The notes beneath the pieces were generated by a model. The model ran no database searches. It was not told where the DNA came from and was given only the letters and a program-made list of their open reading frames with translations. Below, one piece after another: positions 51,950 through 60,776 of a stretch of DNA of 64,000 bases. Each line of letters starts with the position of its first letter. Position 1 is the stretch's first letter. The position numbers and the translations under genes are program-made. Source of the DNA: Candidatus Babeliales bacterium (GTDB taxonomy: Bacteria; Babelota; Babeliae; Babelales; Vermiphilaceae). The stretch is taken from assembly GCA_020049835.1 (NCBI GenBank), contig JAGVLK010000023.1, positions 34,807-98,806 on the forward strand, in the 5' to 3' direction.

Positions 51950-54900
51950 ATGCTCAGCATTCTTTTACTCATTGTTACCTTTTCACTAGGAGCCGCGGAA
52001 AGCTCTTCTCCATCACCCTCTCTTGAACGTGCTCTTAGTCCATTTACACAAAATAATCAACTATCAACAGATAATTCTGCAAGATACCCACTTCTCGTCG
52101 GTCAATTGAATTACGCGCACATTCATGATCAAGAGGAAGCAGCAACGCAAGAATACGGCGGTGTGCGTCCGGGTCTGGTTGGTCCACTTTTTTCTGCTAT
52201 CACGGACTTAACTAATCAGTGTATATACCCTACAACTAGCGATACTGATGTAGTAGGCACGCTGCAGAAATTAGAAGAAAAACATCGATCCACTTTTGAA
52301 ACAACCTCAACTCTTGCTGTTGAAAATAACCTTAAAGCCCATGCCTTTGCATTATTAGCCCGCGCATATATGCCTTACGATGTTAAAAAATCAAATTTAT
52401 ATGCTTGTAAAAGTCTTAATGTGCATTTTGAACAGGATCAAAGCAAAATCGTAATTGACCCCATGCTCGCACATATGCTTGCACATGAATTACAACATTA
52501 CGATCATTTGCGTCCTATTATCCATAATGCATTGCCGCAAGAGCATCGGTATCTCATTGGACAATCGTTGGTTATGGCAAAACCAGCAACTACCGCGCTT
52601 GTTGCACAAGCTTTAGCCAATCCCAAACCATACACTGCTGCCGATCGTGCGTTACTTGCATGGCAAGAAAGTTTTTATAATAATAAAAGGCCAGATCTTA
52701 TTCCTCGCGAAATTATTGGAGCGGTTATTGAACGGTGTGCACAGCAAAATCTTTTTCGCTTCATAAGTCCTATCGTAAAATCAGTATATGTACAAACCGA
52801 AAATGATCCTGCCTATCGCGGGCAAGCTGCTCACTATCTGTATGATATAACGCCGGAAGATGACACAGAAAATCTCGATAGAACCCACCTTTTAATATCT
52901 GCAATTCGTTGTGGTGACACAACAGCATATGAACTTGGATTTTCTAGATGCAATGATTTGTGGTATGATTCAAGAGAATCGGCCCTTCTTCTGTTACACG
53001 AGGTTGCACGAAAAGGGTATGCTCCAGCAAGCGAACACATATGTAAGGAATTTGACAACCTTCTTGCAGAAGATAATCAGATAGCAACTAACTTGCTCTG
53101 TGCTGCTATGTTAGGTAACACCGAAGCAACGCAGAAGTACGTTGTTGATAACTTTCATTTTATTACCACGCGCTGCGCAATATTCGAACAGCTTGCAGTA
53201 TTTCTACAAAAAACAGCAGCAATTGCAACCAATCCGGAAATCAAACTTAAAGCCGAGTTAATGGCCTGCATTCTGAATGGCGAACCAGAATCTTCTATTA
53301 AAATGCTGGAGGCCTTTACACAAAAACTTGCTAAACGTAAAACGTTAACTTCAGTACAAGCACAGGCTAATGATGAAGCTCATCGCTATCTAGCAAAACT
53401 GTATCATACTAAAGCACATGATTTTAACGTCAAAACGCAACGCGTCGACGTAAGTTTAAAACTCGTTGGATCAGTAACCAAAACAGCATCTTCATCTGCC
53501 GGAAAAGCTTTTAAGAAGTTACAAGAGCTTTCGATTAAGCGATCGGAAGAATCATTTGCGATTGCATCTCGCTCTCGAAATCCGTTGATAAAGATACATA
53601 CACATGTAACCAAATATCTGCAAAAATCTAATACTATACTGGCAGCCAACGCTAACAGATTGAACGCTCAACATCGACACGAACTTGACAATGTTAAAGA
53701 TAAGCTCCTTGATCTAGTAATCGATTTACGCGAGATCCAACCATCGGATGAATATGTGGTATTCGGAATGCGCAATCAACTTCAGGCAAAAACTGATCTC
53801 CTTGTTGATATCTATACGCATTTAGCCTCCATAGAAAAGCATCTTGGCAATGTTGCCGCTCAACATAGCTTTTTAGTCTGTGCATTTCATGAAAATCCTG
53901 CTGAAGCGTTACCTACCATCAAAGAAATGGTTGATGATGCATGCGAAAGAGGTAAAACTAATCAATCAGCCTTCATACAAACAGAAATGCTTCTTACTAC
54001 ATTAGCTATAGAGCATCCTGATTGCGCTGAACTCTGTATGTATCAAGCAACGCTCGCACGCAACCAAAAAAATCTTCCCGGAGCTCTTACCCATTATTGC
54101 ACTGCAGGCGAGCTAGGATTAGCAGAAGCCTGGTATAAAGCAGCAACCATAGCAGAAATGGAGTTAGACTACCAAGCAGCACAAAACTATTACGCCAAAG
54201 CTCTTGAAATCGAACCGGATAATAGTACCTACAGATTAAGTTTAGATACAGTTGCTTATCGACCGGGTTTAATTGCTTGGAAAAATGGTAGCTTTAATGA
54301 AGCGGTTGCATGTTGGCAACCGCTCGAACATACCAATCACTTGGCGGCATTTCGTCTTGGATTATTCAAATTATATGGCGATGGCGGTAGCTATAGCCCC
54401 GAAGAAGCGCACCAATATTTTGAACGTGCAAAATCGCTTATTACCCCTGAAGAGCGCGCTAGCAATACTGAACTCGCCGGCATGCAGGATAAATACCGAG
54501 ATTTTGCAAATTTAGCGTACTACCAATTTCATAAAAGCGACATGCTCCAAGAAGTTGAACAAGAATTGCTTGAACAGATTGCCAAACCTATATCTAATAT
54601 TCTTAAACAAGAAGCATATATAGCTCTTGCGCTGCAGCGCACATTTGTAGCTGATGATCTTGAAGCACCAGCTAACCAATCTGCGGCATCGCCGGATGAT
54701 GAACTATATGCAACTATTGATGAACACCGAAATGTGGCACGACAATATTTAAAAAATGCTTCACAACTTGCACATACTCCTTATAGTCCGCGTGTTAAAT
54801 ATCTATTTGCATACGCTGTAAAGCCGGCATCATCAAGAATCGAGAATGAAAATGAGCTGCAAGCACTGCAAGATGTGTATAGAGATATTATAGAACGTGG

Positions 54901-54997
54901 GCCAAAAGACAATCACTTTGTACAGATTGCTCAAATTATCGTACAAAAGATCGATGCATACCTGGCTGAACAAGCACACCAATCGGTTGAAAATTAG
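51950..54997 (+). CDS. Large secreted TPR/Sel1-type repeat protein 1
   Basis: A 1015-residue protein. Residues 1-17 form a short signal peptide (ending L-G-A-A). The whole mature protein is helical with degenerate TPR or Sel1 units; the clearest are A-L-T-H-Y-C-T-A-G-E-L-G-L-A-E-A-W-Y-K-A and Y-Q-A-A-Q-N-Y-Y-A-K-A-L-E-I-E-P-D-N (near 715-760). The N-terminal region is diverged from proteins 2 and 3. It forms an operon with protein 2 (32-base gap). Likely a protein-binding scaffold outside the inner membrane; no catalytic motif seen. Confidence 0.78.
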   Translation: MLSILLLIVTFSLGAAESSSPSPSLERALSPFTQNNQLSTDNSARYPLLVGQLNYAHIHDQEEAATQEYGGVRPGLVGPLFSAITDLTNQCIYPTTSDTDVVGTLQKLEEKHRSTFETTSTLAVENNLKAHAFALLARAYMPYDVKKSNLYACKSLNVHFEQDQSKIVIDPMLAHMLAHELQHYDHLRPIIHNALPQEHRYLIGQSLVMAKPATTALVAQALANPKPYTAADRALLAWQESFYNNKRPDLIPREIIGAVIERCAQQNLFRFISPIVKSVYVQTENDPAYRGQAAHYLYDITPEDDTENLDRTHLLISAIRCGDTTAYELGFSRCNDLWYDSRESALLLLHEVARKGYAPASEHICKEFDNLLAEDNQIATNLLCAAMLGNTEATQKYVVDNFHFITTRCAIFEQLAVFLQKTAAIATNPEIKLKAELMACILNGEPESSIKMLEAFTQKLAKRKTLTSVQAQANDEAHRYLAKLYHTKAHDFNVKTQRVDVSLKLVGSVTKTASSSAGKAFKKLQELSIKRSEESFAIASRSRNPLIKIHTHVTKYLQKSNTILAANANRLNAQHRHELDNVKDKLLDLVIDLREIQPSDEYVVFGMRNQLQAKTDLLVDIYTHLASIEKHLGNVAAQHSFLVCAFHENPAEALPTIKEMVDDACERGKTNQSAFIQTEMLLTTLAIEHPDCAELCMYQATLARNQKNLPGALTHYCTAGELGLAEAWYKAATIAEMELDYQAAQNYYAKALEIEPDNSTYRLSLDTVAYRPGLIAWKNGSFNEAVACWQPLEHTNHLAAFRLGLFKLYGDGGSYSPEEAHQYFERAKSLITPEERASNTELAGMQDKYRDFANLAYYQFHKSDMLQEVEQELLEQIAKPISNILKQEAYIALALQRTFVADDLEAPANQSAASPDDELYATIDEHRNVARQYLKNASQLAHTPYSPRVKYLFAYAVKPASSRIENENELQALQDVYRDIIERGPKDNHFVQIAQIIVQKIDAYLAEQAHQSVEN

Positions 54998-55029
54998 CTA
55001 AAAAACAATAGAGGATTTAGGGACTCGAC

Positions 55030-57939
55030 ATGATACTAGTAGCGCTTCTTTTAATTTCGCATTCGCTCTTTGCCGCTGAGCAACCGTTGCATCCACTGCA
55101 AACATGCAGTAGTTCTACGCATGCACCTGCAGCTGATAACTTTTTTTCAAGTTCAGCGCTCCGGCCGACGCTGAGTATTCCATATATATACTCCGCCTCT
55201 AATAATGGTTACATGCCGACCGTCCAAACCCTTTTTCCACTGTATAGTGAACTTCTTACCATCGTCACTAATAATGAACCAATTGATAATATGGATAAGT
55301 TGATATACGATCAACCGACGGTAAAACATTTGTACACAACGAGCAATGATCCGGTGAATAACTATTTGCGCCGTCATATTCTATCACTCATGGCATGCAA
55401 ATATTGGCAGCATAAGAATCTAAAAGCTGCAACTGTAGCTGAAACTGCACTTGGCGTTGCTGCAGAAGCAGATTTTATTGATCAATTTGGTTGCCCAACG
55501 CACAATCCTGAAACGGCTCTTTTGGCACTAGACATCCTTCAGCATATGCCCTCAGCTGATCGCGAACAAAGTAACTTGACAGTTCTTGGCGGTCACATGG
55601 CTGCCGCGCGCACCTATATGAATGAAGAAATTGCACGCAAAGGTCCATGGACTCATTATGATGCTCGCATGATGGCATGGCTTGCTGCAGTATATCAAGA
55701 ACGCGCTAACTCATTTACTTTATCACCAACCGAATATCCAGAAATAGCCAAACGAATTGAGCAACTGGGTTTTCCTTTGTTACAAGAAGTTTTTCTGCAC
55801 AATCAGTTTGAAGCAAGCTTATTGGAATCTACACCAAACCCTACATATATTGATGCAACCATACATGCTTACGGAAAATTTCTCCTCAAAAAAAATGCTC
55901 ACACTTCATCAAATGCCGAATATCTTAAAGCACTGAGCATCGCCGCCGATCATGGGCACTTGCAATCTGCATTATTGCTTGGAAAAGAAACTCTCAACAA
56001 AGCTTTCAATGCCGAGGAGTCTCAAAGGGCTCCACTCTTTGCATATGCAGAACAATATCTCAATAAAGCGCGCAGTCAATATCAAGATCCTGTTCTTGCG
56101 GATGCTGCAGCCTTTGAACTTGCAAAAATTCCAGCCGTAGGTGATGATAAAGGTGCGCAAATTATCGAGCAATTTAATAAACTACTTAATCGTTTTGGAA
56201 AAGATCATAGTTTGACACCACGCGTACATGCCCATTTAGCCCTGCACTATAAAAAGTTAATGGCCCCCCATCTGGCACAAGATACTCCTTATGCTAAATC
56301 TTTAGTCGCAAAGTATAGACCACTTCTTAAAGAACATACACAAAAAGCTTTAAACTCCAAAGATCCTGTAGCACATAATCTTCTTGCCTGCAAAGAGATG
56401 TTTGACAAAATCGGTTCAGGCAAATTATTAACTGCTGCTGATATTGCTAAACTTAATAATATGATTGCACATTCAAGAGTGCAAACAGCTGAAACATCAG
56501 ACTCAGCATTATTTAATCCGGATCAAATTTGTGTCGACTTTGATCACACAATCGGATTTGAAGATCATAAACATGCAGCATCAGTACTGGCATTGAGAGC
56601 ATTTATTGCATTAACTCAAGAAAAAAATTCGCATCTATTTGAACAGTATATACTGCCGGCATATACATTAGATCCTGAGCACCAGTTTATCCAGGTAACG
56701 TTAAATGGCTATATGGATGGCCTTTGTGATAAAGTTGAATTAGATCGTGTTGAAAATAAAGATGAATTAGAACATCTTGAAAAACTGCTTAATGAGTTGG
56801 ATAAGCGGTGTCATTTACCCGTTAATGTTTACTTTCATGCCAAATTAGAAGAGCTACGTGATAATCCAGAACGTGCAATCGAACTCTATCAAGCTTTGAA
56901 TATGGCAAAAGGTTGGTATAGTGCCGGCAAGGTATACGACCTGATGTTAGATGATCTTGATGCTGCCCGTAGGTGCTTTGACAAGGCGGCTGAGCTTGAA
57001 CCTATCGATGTATATAAAAGTGCACAAGCTGGAATTGCAGGCGATCAAGAACGTTACCAAGATGAATATGAGTTACTGTTGCAAACACATAAAACAATTG
57101 CAAAAGATGGCTTTGCACTCGCCCAACTTGTAATCAGCGGTAGGGTAAAAGAACCCGATTATCGTGAAATCTATAACTACCTGCGCTATGCATACAATCT
57201 TAATAAGCTCGCCCCCATAGAAGATCCTGCAACTGCTGCATTTTGGGACAATTTGGCCACCTGTGTACGCTTACACATAGATCCAGCGTCGGATGAAGAA
57301 ATAAAAACACTCAAAGACCTTGGCAAGGCTGGCATCGCCGAAGCTTATCGTGCATTGGCTGCCCAAGAGGCCCATAAAAGCAAGAAAACAACTGATATTC
57401 AACGCAAAAAATTACATGAAGTTGTAGAAAAAAATTATCTTGAACTGGCATTAAAGATGAGCCCAACATGTAATCGTACTAAACTGCAACTGGCAAAGGT
57501 TGTCATGCCTGCTGCAACATGGCAACGCTTAGATTTAGCACAAGCTTCTGAAGAGCAGTGCAAAAATTTAATGCGAGCTCGCGCTTTGTATCAAGAAATT
57601 ATCGCAAGTGAAGAGCCAAGTTGCTTTGTAGCAACTGCGCATGCACTGTATGGTGATTTACTTGCGTGTGTATACAAAGATTATAAAAGATCAGAAAAAA
57701 TGTTGCGTAAAGGGATTGCATTGGGATCTTCTACAGCCTATCTTGCATTGCTAAAATCCTATCTGGTTCAAGAGAAACATAATGAGTTGGAAAAGCTCCT
57801 ACAAGAGTATGGCTCTTTTGAGTGGCAATTTGTTAACAATGAATCGCGTACACAATTTGAAAAAGCTCAACAAACATATATAAATCTCTTAAAAAAACAT
57901 CAGGAATCATGCAGCACTGCTGCAAGTAGCTCTGTCTAG
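55030..57939 (+). CDS. Large secreted TPR/Sel1-type repeat protein 2
   Basis: A 969-residue paralogue of protein 3 (60777-63713). The signal peptide ends L-F-A-A. The most conserved block (about 140-215) has D-F-I-D-Q-F-G-C-P-T-H-N-P, L-Q-H-M, L-T-V-L-G-G-H-M-A-A-A-R and G-P-W-T. TPR-type helices follow to the end (for example L-D-A-A-R-R-C-F-D-K-A-A-E-L-E-P). A Ser-rich tail with S-S-S closes it, as in protein 3. GAGGA precedes the ATG. A frameshifted gene starts 7 bases after its stop. Confidence 0.8.
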   Translation: MILVALLLISHSLFAAEQPLHPLQTCSSSTHAPAADNFFSSSALRPTLSIPYIYSASNNGYMPTVQTLFPLYSELLTIVTNNEPIDNMDKLIYDQPTVKHLYTTSNDPVNNYLRRHILSLMACKYWQHKNLKAATVAETALGVAAEADFIDQFGCPTHNPETALLALDILQHMPSADREQSNLTVLGGHMAAARTYMNEEIARKGPWTHYDARMMAWLAAVYQERANSFTLSPTEYPEIAKRIEQLGFPLLQEVFLHNQFEASLLESTPNPTYIDATIHAYGKFLLKKNAHTSSNAEYLKALSIAADHGHLQSALLLGKETLNKAFNAEESQRAPLFAYAEQYLNKARSQYQDPVLADAAAFELAKIPAVGDDKGAQIIEQFNKLLNRFGKDHSLTPRVHAHLALHYKKLMAPHLAQDTPYAKSLVAKYRPLLKEHTQKALNSKDPVAHNLLACKEMFDKIGSGKLLTAADIAKLNNMIAHSRVQTAETSDSALFNPDQICVDFDHTIGFEDHKHAASVLALRAFIALTQEKNSHLFEQYILPAYTLDPEHQFIQVTLNGYMDGLCDKVELDRVENKDELEHLEKLLNELDKRCHLPVNVYFHAKLEELRDNPERAIELYQALNMAKGWYSAGKVYDLMLDDLDAARRCFDKAAELEPIDVYKSAQAGIAGDQERYQDEYELLLQTHKTIAKDGFALAQLVISGRVKEPDYREIYNYLRYAYNLNKLAPIEDPATAAFWDNLATCVRLHIDPASDEEIKTLKDLGKAGIAEAYRALAAQEAHKSKKTTDIQRKKLHEVVEKNYLELALKMSPTCNRTKLQLAKVVMPAATWQRLDLAQASEEQCKNLMRARALYQEIIASEEPSCFVATAHALYGDLLACVYKDYKRSEKMLRKGIALGSSTAYLALLKSYLVQEKHNELEKLLQEYGSFEWQFVNNESRTQFEKAQQTYINLLKKHQESCSTAASSSV

Positions 57940-57946
57940 GATTAGT

Positions 57947-58632
57947 ATGGTTAATAAAGCTTTTATACTTTTGTATTCATCATTTGTTGGGTATGTAGCA
58001 GGTGCCGCACTACCAGAAACTGGTGTATATCCAATCTGTTATTTTCATGAAATGATTTGGCAAGAACGGTTGGACTATGCGCGGCAGAATATGGCAAATT
58101 TCATACATCGCACCCCGAGGCACACCAAAATGCAGCTAACTATCTTGCTAATTGGCGGTTGGCAGCGAAAATGAATCCACATATACTACCAACAGATGTG
58201 ATAACCTTACTCGTAGATACAGCAGTACCATTAGTAGTAGAGGCGGCAAGCTCGACAATCACCAAAAAAGAATTATTTGAACGAGAAATCTATTTTAATG
58301 CTATGCTTGCCGGCATGATGCTCACGCTCAAATACATACATCTTTTGCGCAGTCCTGTAGATTTGCAGTTGACCACAATGCCGACCGCTGAAGATCTAAA
58401 TGCTCATGGAGTTGCTATCGAGCATAGATTTCTAACGGCGTTAGAAACCAATCAACCAACATTAACATTGCATGAACCAAATGAAGATTTGAATAATCGT
58501 TGGCATGGCTTGTGTGCAATGGATTCTTTTTTGTATGAGTATGCAGAACAAAAAAGACAGCTTGAACTGGAGCATATTTATTCATTATCATGCCGCCGTT
58601 TGCGTTCTACATCTTCATGTACGTTGATGTAA
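57947..58632 (+). pseudogene. Secreted-protein gene interrupted by a frameshift
   Basis: Two overlapping frames read as one protein broken near 58113-58116. The first gives a signal peptide and A-L-P-E-T-G-V-Y-P to A-N-F-I-H-R-T-P. The second continues E-A-H-Q-N-A-A-N-Y-L-A-N-W to the end at 58632, about 230 residues in all. The break coincides with CCCC; adding one C restores the frame. It could be a real recent mutation, a sequencing error or a -1 slip. AGGA overlaps the previous stop, so it belongs to the TPR operon. Function unknown. Confidence 0.6.
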
Positions 58633-58640
58633 AATGCGGT

Positions 58641-58970
58641 TTACTGCTTATTCGGCTTTTTTAAAACATATTTCGTTAAGCTTTTAGTGTATTCTTGCCA
58701 CAACCAAACTTCCGGTTTGTACTTACTGACAAGATCTTCGATAACCTTTTTTCCCGGATCTTGCTCAGCATCAAAACAGATAGTTATAGATGCCGGTTCA
58801 TCGGGCGCAGAACAGTTCCATCCCGTATGTTTATTTAACGTGCACTGTAATGCTTGTACCTGATAGTTAGTTCCATAACAAGAGCTTATTATTCCCGTTG
58901 ATTTTGGTATATCTGCTGCATTAAGCATGCATACTGTTACTGAAAATAGATAGAGCAGATTGAACTTCAT
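58641..58970 (-). CDS. Small secreted Cys-containing protein
   Basis: A 109-residue protein of unknown function. The signal peptide ends L-N-A-A. The mature part has Cys at about four positions (S-C-Y-G, L-Q-C-T, N-C-S, I-C-F), so two disulfides are possible, and a Lys-rich end. It converges on the frameshifted gene with an 8-base gap. Confidence 0.55.
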   Translation of the reverse strand: MKFNLLYLFSVTVCMLNAADIPKSTGIISSCYGTNYQVQALQCTLNKHTGWNCSAPDEPASITICFDAEQDPGKKVIEDLVSKYKPEVWLWQEYTKSLTKYVLKKPNKQ

Positions 58971-59261
58971 GAATATCCGTGTAATTAAGTGTTAATAAAA
59001 GCAAACTCGATTTAAAGAGTTCGTATACATTGATTTATTCATCATTTTTGTCATCCTCCCAGACTACGCGCAAGGCTTCGGCGGGCAGGCAGCTTGCGGG
59101 GATCCAGTATTAAATTATTCGGTTTTTATTTTATGCCTGGATCTCCGCAAGCGAGGATGACAAAAAAAGTATCATTCTTAAAAAATACAAAAGCTCTTGA
59201 AATTTCTAATTATTCCTCAGATCAAGTTCGCGTTAAAGTATAAATTATTCAATGAAAATAG
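58971..59261. other. Intergenic region with palindromic repeat
   Basis: About 290 bases without a gene. Most is the palindromic repeat at 59047-59165; the rest is AT-rich. Confidence 0.6.
59047..59165. repeat. Palindromic GGATCCAG-type repeat with extra insert
   Basis: Left arm TGTCATCCTC, GCGGGGATCCAGTATTAAAT; right arm CCTGGATCTCCGCAAGCGAG, GATGACA. The left arm carries an additional segment with GCTTCGGCGGGCAG, a word seen elsewhere as a separate repeat. Confidence 0.8.
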
Positions 59262-60665
59262 CTATTGTTCTATTACTAGTTCAGGAAAATCGGTTGGATC
59301 TTTCAGCTCTAAGAGTTGCTGACCGGTAGTGGCCCTGTGTATAACAATAAATTGAGAACGCAAATAAGGATAACGCTCAAATAACGCACATAAAGGGTCC
59401 TGTTCATCTATCTCCACCTGTTGACCGGTACGTACTTGTGTAGTCAACTTACCGACTAATTGCTGAAAGAGTTCTTGCTCTTCATCGTTATATGCTAACT
59501 TTTGCATATCGGCTAGATAGTTTGAGAGCATAAACAAACGACCTGCCGATAAGAAAAAAATGCGCGATCTATCGGCAGCGCATCTGAGAACATTGATTGA
59601 ATGTTCATGATGATCAATTTCTGTTGATTTCTTACTCAATGCAGAAATTTCATAAAGTATACCCGCTGACGTTCCTGCAATCAAACGTAATCCATGATCT
59701 GTGCAAGAAAGGCAACTAATTTCATGATCAAATGTATCCCCTACACCTGTGCACGCATCAAGTGCAAGGGTACCATAATGGAGCATAATTACCGTTTTAT
59801 AAAAAGAAAACACCATATTTGCGGTATTGTTGCATACTATCTGTTTACCAAATTGCGGGCCCGGGTGATGTGCAATTATCATCGATCGTTCGTTTTTTCT
59901 ATCCCATAACGAATATATACCGGGGCCAGAAGTATCTGCTGAAGCATAAACTAAAGAAACAATACGCTCGCCCTGTGCTGCTATCGCCACCGAACTAACC
60001 AAAAGATTTGGATTACCTGAATATTCAGGCTGCACAACATCGTATCGTAATTCATGTATGCGCCCGGGATGCAGAGGATTTATGGAATAAATACGAGAAG
60101 CATCCGACGTACAAAGAGCATCAGAAATGATTCCCCGATAAACTTCTTTACATGTCTTAGTGGGTACATGCCAAATATGTACTCCCTGCGTTGATGCTGT
60201 TACGAGCTGTTTTCCGTCATCGGTACATGCAAGCGAATACACCCCCTCTGATCTACCTAGAGGTAAAAGAACATCATTTTTTGGATTATACATGCAGATT
60301 AGCCCGCCAGATGAGGAGGAAAACAGACGTCTGCCATCAGGGGTGATCGTAATATGTTGTAACCATACATCGCTACGCGCAACTCTACCATTATAGTCGA
60401 TGAACCTTTTTTGAAATCCATGAGGCTGTTGTATAATAGCATCGACAAAATAAGGCGCAATTTTTGCATGTAATGCTACGGGTAGCTTCGCACGCAAATC
60501 GTAATCCACAAATAAATATGGATCGTTCTTTATTTGTTGCACCACTAAAGGTCTACAGAGTTTCTGCAATGACGGAAATCTCTTTTCTTTTTCTACAATA
60601 TGCTCGGTAGCCGAGCCCTGTAGCAAAGAACCTATACACAAAACTACGACATACTTTAACAACAT
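59262..60665 (-). CDS. Secreted beta-propeller (WD40-like) protein
   Basis: A 467-residue protein. The signal peptide ends L-Q-G-S-A. An N-terminal helical segment (about 25-95, with L-R-A-K-L-P-V-A-L-H-A-K-I) precedes repeated four-strand blades of WD40 type: I-T-I-T-P-D-G-R-R-L-F-S-S-S-S-G-G near 120, L-A-C-T-D-D-G-K-Q-L-V-T-A-S-T-Q-G-V near 160, and I-S-C-L-S-C-T-D-H-G-L-R-L-I-A-G-T near 325. Probably a protein-binding propeller. Divergent from TPR protein 3. Confidence 0.75.
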   Translation of the reverse strand: MLLKYVVVLCIGSLLQGSATEHIVEKEKRFPSLQKLCRPLVVQQIKNDPYLFVDYDLRAKLPVALHAKIAPYFVDAIIQQPHGFQKRFIDYNGRVARSDVWLQHITITPDGRRLFSSSSGGLICMYNPKNDVLLPLGRSEGVYSLACTDDGKQLVTASTQGVHIWHVPTKTCKEVYRGIISDALCTSDASRIYSINPLHPGRIHELRYDVVQPEYSGNPNLLVSSVAIAAQGERIVSLVYASADTSGPGIYSLWDRKNERSMIIAHHPGPQFGKQIVCNNTANMVFSFYKTVIMLHYGTLALDACTGVGDTFDHEISCLSCTDHGLRLIAGTSAGILYEISALSKKSTEIDHHEHSINVLRCAADRSRIFFLSAGRLFMLSNYLADMQKLAYNDEEQELFQQLVGKLTTQVRTGQQVEIDEQDPLCALFERYPYLRSQFIVIHRATTGQQLLELKDPTDFPELVIEQ

Positions 60666-60776
60666 AAGCTATCCTTCGATGTAATAACATTTCTATAGAT
60701 TGACGTAACGCGCCAAATCATTAAACTACTTACTATTATCCTTTATATCTAACACTTTTTCAAATAATCAGAAAAC

